A stretch of 64,000 nucleotides of DNA, taken from positions 620,001 to 684,000 of the forward strand of contig DAINXV010000001.1 in assembly GCA_036749735.1 (NCBI GenBank), written 5' to 3'. A program made the translations under genes and the position numbers. Below the pieces are notes generated by a model. That model saw only the letters and a list, made by a program, of their open reading frames with translations, had not been told where the DNA came from and did not search any database. Source of the DNA: Lawsonella sp012842085. Lineage in GTDB: Bacteria; Actinomycetota; Actinomycetes; Mycobacteriales; Mycobacteriaceae. The first letter of the stretch is position 1. Each line of letters starts with the position of its first letter. This document shows positions 51,639 through 58,892 of the stretch, piece by piece.

Positions 51639-51667
51639 TTGACAGATAACGGCGGAACACCGAAAAT
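51639..51667 (+). promoter_or_regulatory. Promoter of the MFS exporter
   Basis: TTGACA (51639-51644, 6/6) and GAAAAT (51662-51667, 4/6) are 17 bp apart. The expected start (~51674) lies just before the operator. Confidence 0.6.
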
Positions 51668-51679
51668 GTGAGTGACTCG

Positions 51680-51702
51680 TTTGGCGACATAGTGTCGCTA
51701 AA
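51680..51702. promoter_or_regulatory. Candidate TetR operator
   Basis: TTTGGCGACA (51680-51689) and TGTCGCTAAA (51693-51702) form a 10-3-10 palindrome with one mismatch. It sits just after the promoter and 17 bp before the exporter ATG, so bound repressor would block transcription. Confidence 0.75.
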
Positions 51703-51719
51703 GAGGCTCGGAGGATTTC

Positions 51720-53435
51720 ATGGCTTTACCGAAATATCCCAGCGCGGACAGTGCTTCTGCCGCCGACGCCGACAACCAGCCCCAACGCGAGCCGCTGCGG
51801 GACCGTTTCGCCTTTCTGCAGGCCGGCATCCTGGACCGGGATCACCCCAAAAACAAGTGGTTTATGCTGAGTGTCCTCGCCGCCGGACTAGCCATCGTTA
51901 TTCTGGACGGCACCATCGTCAGCATTGCGCTGCCCACCATCATCAAGTCCCTCCAACTCACCATTACGGAAGCACAGTGGGTGACGGCACTCTACTCCGT
52001 CATCTTCGCCGCCATCCTCATGAGTACGGGCGGGCTCGCAGACCGCATTGGACGCCGCCGCACCTTCTTCATCGGGCTCGTTATTTTCCTTATCGGCTCA
52101 GTAATGGCCGGCTCCTCCATTAGCAGCTCCGCCCTCATTATTTCGCGTGGTATTCAAGGCGTTGGGGGCGCGTTCGTCCTCCCCTCCACCCTCTCCAGCG
52201 TGCACACCCACTTCCATGGGCGGGACCGCCACTTAGCGTTCGGAATCTGGGGCGCCGTCATGTCCGGCACCGCTGCCGTCGGCCCACTGCTCGGTGGACT
52301 CATCCTCAAATACGCCACCTGGCAGTACATCTTCCTCATCAACGTGCCCATCGTGCTGTTTATTATGCTGGGCACCGGGCTTTTCGTCCCCAACTCGAAG
52401 GGCGAACCTAATCCCCTCAACCCGGCTGGCTTCGACCCGCTCGGTTTCCTGCTCTCCGCCACCGGTATTGCCGCCCTGGTCTTTGGCATTATTGAAGGCC
52501 CGCGGCTGGGCTGGTGGCAGCCGAACACCACCCTCGACCTGGGCTACAACCCGATACCTAATGTTGGCTCCATCAGCGCCGTCCCCTTCTTCATTGGGGG
52601 CGGGCTGCTCCTCATCATCCTGTTCCTGGTGTGGGAGTATTTCCGCGCCAAAGCCGGCAAACACGTCATTCTCAACCTGACGCTCTTTAAAATCCCCACC
52701 TTCTCCTGGGGTAACCTCACTGCCGGCACCATCGCCGTCGGCCAATTCTGCTTGGTGTTCCTGCTACCCCTCTACCTACTGAATTGCCTGCAAGTCGGCT
52801 ACATGACGGCAGGTGTTGTGCTCGCCATGATGGCCGTCGGCGCCTTCATAGCAGGCACCCTGTCCCGCGCTGCTGCGGAACGAGTGACCCCTGCTGGAGT
52901 CGTTATTATTGGCCTCGCCTTGGAGGTCATAGCGGTCACCATTCTGGCTGCCACCGTGGATGCCGCCACCTCTATTGCGGTGCTTATCATCCTGCTTATT
53001 ATCTACGGCGTGGGGCTCGGGTTTGCGAGTGCGCAGCTTACCTCCACGGTGCTGCGGGATGTCCCGGTGGAAGTATCCGGCATGGGCGCCTCCACCCAAT
53101 CCACGGTCCGCCAACTCGGTACCGCTACTGGTTTTGCCCTGGCAGGAACCGTGCTCACCATGTCTCTGAGCCGGCGCCTGCCCGACATGCTCAACACGTT
53201 CGGAGCCCCCGACAAGATCGTCACCCAGCTCACCAACGAGACCATCGCCTCCGCAGGCAGCAACCTGCAGGGACTTTTCATGCCGCCCTTTAGCGACTTC
53301 CTGGTGCTGGGTTTTGCCGACTCCATTGCGGATGCAATGTGGGTGACGGTGGGGTTCCTGTGCGTGGGCTTTGTGGCTGCGCTACAGGTGTGGCGCGTCA
53401 GCCGTACCGCTACGGACGCAACAGAACAGGCTTAG
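51720..53435 (+). CDS. MFS drug exporter, DHA2 (EmrB/QacA, 14-helix) family
   Basis: The 571 residues have ~14 helices. DHA2 motifs are visible: LDGTIVSIALPTI (motif D1 in TM1), GGLADRIGRRRTFFIG (motif A), SRGIQGVGGAFVLPSTLS (motif B region) and FGIWGAVMSGTAAVGPLLGG (motif C, antiporter). Such proteins export drugs or lipophilic metabolites using protons. ATG 51720 has GGAGG six bases upstream. Local TetR control is described at the neighbouring entry. The 3' end overlaps the GH43-like gene by 26 bp. Confidence 0.93.
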   Translation: MALPKYPSADSASAADADNQPQREPLRDRFAFLQAGILDRDHPKNKWFMLSVLAAGLAIVILDGTIVSIALPTIIKSLQLTITEAQWVTALYSVIFAAILMSTGGLADRIGRRRTFFIGLVIFLIGSVMAGSSISSSALIISRGIQGVGGAFVLPSTLSSVHTHFHGRDRHLAFGIWGAVMSGTAAVGPLLGGLILKYATWQYIFLINVPIVLFIMLGTGLFVPNSKGEPNPLNPAGFDPLGFLLSATGIAALVFGIIEGPRLGWWQPNTTLDLGYNPIPNVGSISAVPFFIGGGLLLIILFLVWEYFRAKAGKHVILNLTLFKIPTFSWGNLTAGTIAVGQFCLVFLLPLYLLNCLQVGYMTAGVVLAMMAVGAFIAGTLSRAAAERVTPAGVVIIGLALEVIAVTILAATVDAATSIAVLIILLIIYGVGLGFASAQLTSTVLRDVPVEVSGMGASTQSTVRQLGTATGFALAGTVLTMSLSRRLPDMLNTFGAPDKIVTQLTNETIASAGSNLQGLFMPPFSDFLVLGFADSIADAMWVTVGFLCVGFVAALQVWRVSRTATDATEQA

Positions 53436-54627
53436 GCCGCAACCGCTTCCAGGCTTCTTTCAGCGGGTCGCGGGGCGGCTGTTTGCCGGTGTAGAGGGTA
53501 TATAGCTTCTTTTTTGCGTCCCAGTCCTTTACCCGGATAACTGTTCCGTGCCGGTTGGGACGGAACCGATTCCGCTTCGACATGGTGGCAATCCGGCCGT
53601 GATTCTCCCACGGCCCGATGGGGGTCGGGGCAGAATGCACCACTACTCCGCGCGACCCATCCTTACTCCAGGTGTGCAACATGTCCGAGTAGAGGTAATA
53701 GCGTCCATACAGTTTGGTTAAGCTGGGCCCTTCTGTCCCGACCGCCAAATTGTTCTGTATGCGCTTCCACCCGTTGGGGGACATGGACCAGTTGTGCCAA
53801 ATCTCGTTGTATGCACCGTCGCGTTTAATGACCAGGTAGTAGCTACCGTCATCGTCGTGGAAGGCAGCTCCGTCGATGCGGTCGATGGCGGGTTCGGAGT
53901 CCAGATTGATGCGTTTAGCTTTCCCTGGTTTGAAGGTTATTTTCGGCAGACGTGGATCGTATGTGCTGAACCCGTTGAAAGACAATTTGTTCACTTTCAC
54001 CATGTAAGGAACCATTTTGTCTTTGTAGGGGCGATTATTGAAAAGACCGAAGTAGCCGGCCGAAAAAATAATGTAGATGTTGCCGCGATTGTCACGAAAC
54101 CACTCCGGCGCCACAACATCTTTGCCGTATTTGGCGGGCGGCTGCAGCGAAATTCCTGGATATTTCTTTTTGTCGAAGAATTGTCCCTCAGGATAAGCCC
54201 ACTTTTTGCCATCCTGCGACACTCCAATGGTGGGCCAGAACTTGCCGTCCCGCCGCTGCCAGGCTGAGAGCATCCAAAAAGCCCCATCGTGGTACATGAT
54301 GGAGGGATCCCCCAAAGTATGGTGAATACTGCCCTGTGTGGAAATGTCACGGGTGGGGTCGTGGGGGTACTTGTCCTGGTACGCCACCGCCAACTCGTCG
54401 AACCGTTTCCCGTCATCGGAATAGTAGAGAACATCCGAATGGTCGGCGTCACTTGTGAAAAACGCTCCCATAAGGGTTTCTTTCCACATAAATTCTAGGT
54501 AGCTGACATTCCGGCCAGGGGCAGGCTCGGCCGCTGCCGTTGGGAGCGCCGGAACAACCAATCCTGCAGCAAGCAACGCCGCTGCAGTAATCGATACTCG
54601 CCGCTTCCTTACCGCGGATATAAACAT
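53410..54627 (-). CDS. Secreted GH43-like five-bladed beta-propeller glycosidase
   Basis: The 405 residues start with a Sec signal (RKRRVSITAAALLAAGLVVPALPTAAA region). The mature part shows spaced GH43/GH62-type motifs: GDPSIMYHDGAFWMLSAW (D107), APEWFRDNRGNIYIIFSAGYFG, IDRIDGAAFHDDDGSYYLVIKRD (Asp ~249/252) and EGPSLTKLYGRYYLYSD (Glu299), matching the base, pKa-modulating Asp and acid Glu of the clan. Known activities include arabinofuranosidase and arabinanase, so with an arabinan-walled host it may trim arabinogalactan; galactosidase or another activity cannot be excluded. It follows the two fluoride channel genes by 16 bp on the same strand. ATG 54627 has GAGG upstream. Confidence 0.65.
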   Translation of the reverse strand: MFISAVRKRRVSITAAALLAAGLVVPALPTAAAEPAPGRNVSYLEFMWKETLMGAFFTSDADHSDVLYYSDDGKRFDELAVAYQDKYPHDPTRDISTQGSIHHTLGDPSIMYHDGAFWMLSAWQRRDGKFWPTIGVSQDGKKWAYPEGQFFDKKKYPGISLQPPAKYGKDVVAPEWFRDNRGNIYIIFSAGYFGLFNNRPYKDKMVPYMVKVNKLSFNGFSTYDPRLPKITFKPGKAKRINLDSEPAIDRIDGAAFHDDDGSYYLVIKRDGAYNEIWHNWSMSPNGWKRIQNNLAVGTEGPSLTKLYGRYYLYSDMLHTWSKDGSRGVVVHSAPTPIGPWENHGRIATMSKRNRFRPNRHGTVIRVKDWDAKKKLYTLYTGKQPPRDPLKEAWKRLRPKPVLLRP

Positions 54628-54643
54628 TGTGTCCTCATTCTTG

Positions 54644-55030
54644 TCAGATGTTGAGCATCAGCAGGAAAATCGCCGTCACCAGCACTAGTGCCGACATAAT
54701 ACTGAGCCCAACATAGGTAGCTGCGCCTTTTAGGTGCCCGGCGCGCAAAAGCCCCACCGTGTCGGTGCTAAAGGTGGAGAAAGTGGTGAGAGCTCCACAA
54801 AATCCCACCCCAACTAATCCTATAGCGGCGGCGGGGAGGTCTCCCCCATTAGTGGTGGCCACCATGCTGGCGGCGGTAAGAATTGCGAGAACTCCGGAGC
54901 CTGCCACGTTGGCGGTAAAAATACCCCAGGAGAAGCCACTGCGGGCGCGCGGCATGTATTGCACCAAGAGGTAGCGGACGACGGCACCCAGCGCACCTCC
55001 TGCAATTACCGCCCAGATGTAGAGATTCAT
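54644..55030 (-). CDS. crcB: Fluoride channel subunit FluC/CrcB (second of pair)
   Basis: Fluc proteins form dual-topology dimers that export fluoride. The 128 residues have four helices with GGALGAVVRYLL, the ANVAGSGVLA helix break and the sodium/fluoride-site GFCGALTTFSTFSTD. ATG 55030 overlaps the stop of the first subunit as ATGA, a coupled pair. Paired fluc genes usually make heterodimers with opposite membrane orientation. Confidence 0.94.
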   Translation of the reverse strand: MNLYIWAVIAGGALGAVVRYLLVQYMPRARSGFSWGIFTANVAGSGVLAILTAASMVATTNGGDLPAAAIGLVGVGFCGALTTFSTFSTDTVGLLRAGHLKGAATYVGLSIMSALVLVTAIFLLMLNI

Positions 55031-55539
55031 GCTCCGTCACCTCCGGCGGGGTTTGTGCCCTCGGCTTTGCGTCGCATTGCGGCCTCGGTGGCGAGGGTTC
55101 CCAACCAGGCGGCCACTACCGACAGCACAATATTGAGCAGCAGGTAGAGGATAGCCATCAGGTAGGCGTACCAAAGTTCACTGGCGGAAGCCTGCGCCAG
55201 GGTGGCTTCGGCGGGGAAAGCAACTACGGCGACCAGCACCGTGGAGAATGTGGTGAATCCGCCCAGCACTCCCACACCCCAAAACAGGTTGATGCGGGGG
55301 CGGTGCGACCACTTGAGGGCCACCAGCACACTCAGCATTCCCAGCAGGGCAGAGCCCAGGACGTTGATTCCCAGAATGGACCACACCAGCGGGCCTTCTT
55401 CGGGGATGAGGACGGTGATGAAGAGTCGCAACAGGGCACCGAAAGCTCCGCCGGTTGCCACCACTAGCCACTTGGGGAGGCGGGCAGGGGGCAGTTTCCC
55501 CGGTGGGGCGAAAACTGCTTTGGGCGGTTGTTGTTGCAT
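55027..55539 (-). CDS. crcB: Fluoride channel subunit FluC/CrcB (first of pair)
   Basis: The 170 residues have four helices with GGAFGALLRLFI, GINVLGSALLGML and GVLGGFTTFSTVLVAV. It is longer than its partner by a Pro-rich N-terminus (PPKAVFAPPGKLPPARLPK) and a basic C-terminus. It begins 11 bp after the dnaB stop with only a weak AAGG, so the pair is probably transcribed with dnaB. No fluoride riboswitch can fit in that gap. Confidence 0.92.
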   Translation of the reverse strand: MQQQPPKAVFAPPGKLPPARLPKWLVVATGGAFGALLRLFITVLIPEEGPLVWSILGINVLGSALLGMLSVLVALKWSHRPRINLFWGVGVLGGFTTFSTVLVAVVAFPAEATLAQASASELWYAYLMAILYLLLNIVLSVVAAWLGTLATEAAMRRKAEGTNPAGGDGA

Positions 55540-55550
55540 GAGGGGTGCCT

Positions 55551-56915
55551 TTAGTCGAAGTCGCGGGCCTTGTTAACGAAGCGCGAGTAGTGCAGCTGGG
55601 ACACCACTTCCACTTTGCCGGTGGGGCCGCCGCGGTGTTTGCCGATAATGATTTCGGCTTCGCCCGCATGCACGTCATTCGGGTCGAACATTTCGGGACG
55701 GTGCAGCAGCAGCACAATGTCGGCGTCTTGTTCCAGGGAGCCCGATTCACGCAGGTCGGAAACCTGGGGGCGCTTGTCGTTGCGCTGCTCGGGACCACGG
55801 TTCAGCTGGGAAACCGCAATAACCGGGACTTCCAGTTCTTTCGCCAGCAGTTTCAGTTGGCGGGAGAATTCGGCGACCTCTTGCTGGCGGCTTTCCACCT
55901 TTTTGCCGGACGTCATGAGCTGCAGGTAGTCGACCACGATGAGGTCGAGGCTTTTCTGCTGCTTGAGGCGGCGGGCTTTGGCGCGAATCTCCATCATGGT
56001 GACGTTGGGGGAATCGTCAATGTAGAGGGGTGCGTCCGCGATTTCTGACATGCGGCGCACCAGTTTGCCCCAGTCGGCATCATCCATTTTGCCGCCGCGC
56101 ATATCAGCCAGGCGTATTTGGGCTTCCGCCGAAAGTAGCCGCATGGTGAGTTCGTTGCGCCCCATCTCCAGGGAAAACATGATGGAGGTGAGGTCGTTTT
56201 TGATGGACGCATTGCGCATAATGTCGAGCGCCAACGTGGATTTACCAACACCGGGACGGGCTGCGATGATGATCATCTGGCCGGGGTGCAGACCATTGGT
56301 AATGTCGTCCAGCTGGAAGATACCTGTGGGGACGCCAGAGCGGCCATCATTGTGGGCGATCTCCTCGATTTCCTCCATGGTGGGGGTGAGGACTTCTTCC
56401 AGGGATTTGTAGTCTTCGGTTTGGCGGCGTTCCGTGACGTCGTAAATTTCTGCCTGGGCACGGTCCACCATGGCATCCACTTCCATGCCTTCGGCACCGG
56501 CGTAGCCATAGGAAGTGATCCGCATGCCGGCTTCCACCAGGCGGCGCAGCAATGCCTTCTCGGCAACAATGTGCGCATAGTAGCTGCCGTTGGCGGCGGA
56601 CGGCACGGATTCGATAAGGGTGTGGAGGTAGGGGGCACCTCCGACACGTTGCAGGGCACCCTCTTTTTCGAGTTGGTCGGCGACGGTGACGGCATCGGCG
56701 GGTTCCTCGTTGGAAGACAGTTGCATGATGGCGTCGTAGATGAGACTATGTGCCGGTTTGTAGAAATCTTCGGATCGCACGATGGCGTGCATGAGGGGCG
56801 GAAGATCCTTGGACAGCATCATGGCGCCCAGCACTGCTTGTTCGGCAGCTTGATCGTTGGGCGGTTGTTGACCGTGAATCGAATTATCCGACTCCGGATG
56901 AGAGGGCATTGACAC
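55551..56915 (-). CDS. dnaB: Replicative DNA helicase DnaB
   Basis: DnaB is the hexameric 5'-3' helicase of the replication fork. The 454 residues have the primase-binding N-terminal domain (EQAVLGAMMLSKDL ... SVPSAANGSYYAHIVAEKALLRRL), and the RecA-like domain with Walker A ARPGVGKST, Walker B LDLIVVDYLQLM, SQLNRGPEQR and DLRESGSLEQDADIVLLLHR. No intein interrupts it, unlike in many mycobacteria. GTG 56915 has AAGGAAG five to six bases upstream (ATG 56909 is the alternative). A terminator and a 240-bp DnaA-box cluster separate it from rplI, so it has its own promoter. Confidence 0.97.
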   Translation of the reverse strand: MSMPSHPESDNSIHGQQPPNDQAAEQAVLGAMMLSKDLPPLMHAIVRSEDFYKPAHSLIYDAIMQLSSNEEPADAVTVADQLEKEGALQRVGGAPYLHTLIESVPSAANGSYYAHIVAEKALLRRLVEAGMRITSYGYAGAEGMEVDAMVDRAQAEIYDVTERRQTEDYKSLEEVLTPTMEEIEEIAHNDGRSGVPTGIFQLDDITNGLHPGQMIIIAARPGVGKSTLALDIMRNASIKNDLTSIMFSLEMGRNELTMRLLSAEAQIRLADMRGGKMDDADWGKLVRRMSEIADAPLYIDDSPNVTMMEIRAKARRLKQQKSLDLIVVDYLQLMTSGKKVESRQQEVAEFSRQLKLLAKELEVPVIAVSQLNRGPEQRNDKRPQVSDLRESGSLEQDADIVLLLHRPEMFDPNDVHAGEAEIIIGKHRGGPTGKVEVVSQLHYSRFVNKARDFD

Positions 56916-57335
56916 CGTGCTTCCTTAATAAAAAAGCGGGTGCGGCAGCGTCCTTTTTGGGGGAACAAACTAATCCTGCGGGGAGCGCTGAAGGGCACCC
57001 GAAAAGGCCTTTCTGCTTGGTACTTTACGAGCTTCCGGAGGCCTTGTCTACGCACATACCATACTGCCTGTGGATAAAACTGTGGATAGATTGTGGAGAA
57101 TTACCCAATACGCTGGATAGAAATGTGGATAACTTTTCCCTACCTGTGGAGACCTGTGGATAACAATGCCATATTCGCAGTTCAGAGGGTTTTCAAAATT
57201 GTGGATAATATTTTTTCTAACTTTTCGGCAATTCTCGGAAAGATTTTATTCGGGCGTCTAACAGCGCAAATGCATTTGTGTTATGCACACTTACGGCAGA
57301 GTTATCCACAGGCTAGGGACTTGTTATTTTGTACA
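56916..57335. other. Candidate replication origin or DnaA-binding region upstream of dnaB
   Basis: The DnaA-box consensus TTATCCACA occurs five times perfectly: reverse-oriented (TGTGGATAA) at 57069-57077, 57124-57132, 57155-57163 and 57200-57208, and direct at 57302-57310. Near-matches are at 57081-57089 (8/9), 57092-57100 (8/9) and 57145-57153 (7/9). The clusters are followed by an AT-rich stretch (about 57205-57255) that could melt. Density and mixed spacing are those of an oriC. dnaA and dnaN are not in the window, so a DnaA-titrating or dnaB-regulatory site is the alternative. Confidence 0.7.
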
Positions 57336-57398
57336 AAAACTACCGACGTTTTTCTGTCTGCTTTGTCCAGAAGCAGGTGACAGAACGTCGGTAGTTTT
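57336..57398 (-). terminator. Terminator of the rpsF-ssb-rplI operon
   Basis: A 15-bp outer stem (57336-57350 with 57384-57398) continues into inner CTGTC/GACAG and TGCTT/AAGCA pairs. On the minus strand it ends GTAGTTTTTGT, a U-run. It starts 39 bp past the rplI stop. Confidence 0.85.
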
Positions 57399-57436
57399 AA
57401 AGCTGTTGTCTGAAGTTTTTGGGATGGGGTGAGTTG

Positions 57437-57889
57437 TTACTCAGCCTCAACTACAACCGGTACAGAAGCCTTAACATCTTGGGCGAGTTCAACAGTGACG
57501 TTGTAGTCGCCAACCTTCTTGATGTGACCCTTCGACATAGCAATGGTGTGCTTGTCGATCTTGGGGCCACCGGCCTGTTCGATTGCAGCAACGATATCGG
57601 CAGCGGTGACGGAACCGAAGAGTTTGCCACTCTCGGCGGTCTTCACAGCGACCTTTACGTTTTCTAGTGCCTCAAGGGCTTCCTTAACTTCCTGCGCATG
57701 TTCGGCGTCGCGAATAGCGCGATCGGCCTGGGCACGCTGAATAGCGAGAATCTGTTTCTCGGCACCGGGGGTAGCAACAATTGCTAGCCCGCGGGGAAGC
57801 AGGTAGTTCCTTGCGTAACCATCCTTGACCTCGACGATTTCGCCGGGGGCACCAAGGTGGTCAACGGCAGTAGTGAGGATCAGTTTCAT
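57437..57889 (-). CDS. rplI: 50S ribosomal protein L9
   Basis: L9 binds 23S rRNA near the L1 stalk. The 150 residues start MKLILTTAVDHLGAPGEIVEVKDGYARNYLLPRGLA, the N-terminal L9 signature, followed by the long linking helix and the C-terminal domain (GKLFGSVTAADIVAAI, the usual V-x-G-S-V-T). It is third in rpsF-ssb-rplI, with no rpsR between, as in Corynebacterium and unlike mycobacteria. Confidence 0.97.
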   Translation of the reverse strand: MKLILTTAVDHLGAPGEIVEVKDGYARNYLLPRGLAIVATPGAEKQILAIQRAQADRAIRDAEHAQEVKEALEALENVKVAVKTAESGKLFGSVTAADIVAAIEQAGGPKIDKHTIAMSKGHIKKVGDYNVTVELAQDVKASVPVVVEAE

Positions 57890-57937
57890 GATCTTCTCTT
57901 TCTTCGTTGATAGTTTCTGTGTGCTGACTGCTGTTAG

Positions 57938-58435
57938 TTAGAACGGCGGTTCATCCATGTTTCCGCCGAAGTCCGACTGTGGAGCAGAGCCCCAGGGATC
58001 TTCAGCAGGTGCTGAACCACCAGCAGAGTTACCACCGGAAGAATTGCCGTAGGAGCGATTTCCTCCACCTCGGTTCGCCTTCGTCACATTTGCTGTGGCG
58101 TAGCGGAGGGAAGGACCGATCTCATCAACGTCTAGTTCCACGACAGTGCGCTTCTCACCATCACGAGTCTCGAAGGAACGCTGCTTTAAACGTCCCTGCA
58201 CGATGACGTGGGTACCACGGGTCAGAGATTCTGCCACGTGTTCCGCATAGTCGCGCCAAATCGAACAGCGCAAGAACAACGGATCGCCGTCTTCCCATTG
58301 TCCAGATTGGGAATTGTAGCGACGCGGGGTTGATGCGACGGTGAAGTTGGCTACTGCGGCACCCGAGGGGGTGAAACGCAGTTCCGGGTCTGCGGTGAGG
58401 TTGCCCACCACTGTGATCGTAGTTTCGCCTGCCAT
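57938..58435 (-). CDS. ssb: Single-stranded DNA-binding protein
   Basis: SSB coats single-stranded DNA as a tetramer. The 165 residues have the OB fold (1-~110; ITVVGNLTADPELRFTPSGAAVANFTVA, RGTHVIVQGRLKQRSFETRDGEKRT in two parts), a Gly/Asn/Ser-rich linker and the acidic tip MDEPPF used to recruit partners. It lies between rpsF and rplI in one operon. ATG 58435 has AGGAGG upstream. Confidence 0.97.
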   Translation of the reverse strand: MAGETTITVVGNLTADPELRFTPSGAAVANFTVASTPRRYNSQSGQWEDGDPLFLRCSIWRDYAEHVAESLTRGTHVIVQGRLKQRSFETRDGEKRTVVELDVDEIGPSLRYATANVTKANRGGGNRSYGNSSGGNSAGGSAPAEDPWGSAPQSDFGGNMDEPPF

Positions 58436-58476
58436 GATTTCCTCCTGTGATGTCGCTTAACCACTCAGCTCACGGC

Positions 58477-58764
58477 TTAGCGATCAGCGCGCAGCACCTT
58501 GGTGCGTAGAACGCTTTCATTCAGAGTAAGCAGTCGGTTGAGTTCCTGAACTGTTGCGGGTTCACAAACCATATCCATGACTGCGTAGATGCCTTCCGAG
58601 TTCTTTGCGATCTCGTAGGCAAGACGGCGCTTGCCCCAAACATCGACCTTTTCGGCCTTACCGCCTTCTTCACGCACAACGTTGAGCATTGTGTCTAGAG
58701 ATGGGGCAATGGTGCGCTCGTCGAGTGTGGGATCAAAAATGACCATCAATTCGTATTGACGCAC
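58477..58764 (-). CDS. rpsF: 30S ribosomal protein S6
   Basis: S6 binds 16S rRNA with S18. The protein from GTG 58764 is 95 residues (QYELMVIFDPTLDER, VDVWGKRRLAYEI, GIYAVMDMVCEP), the normal length. This start is chosen because a full AGGAGGTGAT, complementary to the 16S rRNA end, lies seven bases upstream; the ATG at 58773 would be only two bases from it. First gene of the rpsF-ssb-rplI operon. Confidence 0.95.
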   Translation of the reverse strand: MRQYELMVIFDPTLDERTIAPSLDTMLNVVREEGGKAEKVDVWGKRRLAYEIAKNSEGIYAVMDMVCEPATVQELNRLLTLNESVLRTKVLRADR

Positions 58765-58799
58765 GGACCTCATCACCTCCTATGGACTAGTAGTTATCG

Positions 58800-58818
58800 G
58801 CCACGGTCTGTCCGTGGC
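58800..58818 (-). promoter_or_regulatory. Hairpin in the rpsF leader, possible S6:S18 autoregulatory element
   Basis: GCCACGG (58800-58806) and CCGTGGC (58812-58818) form a perfect 7-bp stem with a 5-nt loop, 36 bases upstream of the rpsF start. rpsF leaders often bind S6:S18; I could not confirm the consensus bulge, so this is only a candidate. A second hairpin around 58849-58894 overlaps the ponA stop. Confidence 0.3.
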
Positions 58819-58892
58819 AGGAGGGTTCGTTGCGTCTGCAACTGCACCAGTCTAGCAGGTGAAACACCCCATCTCCTAACGGGGGTGCCAGA

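Noticed and set aside
55540..55550. Fluoride riboswitch for the crcB pair
   Set aside because: The gap after dnaB is 11 bp, too short to hold one.
55551..56915. Intein in DnaB
   Set aside because: The Walker A and other motifs are uninterrupted and the protein has normal length.
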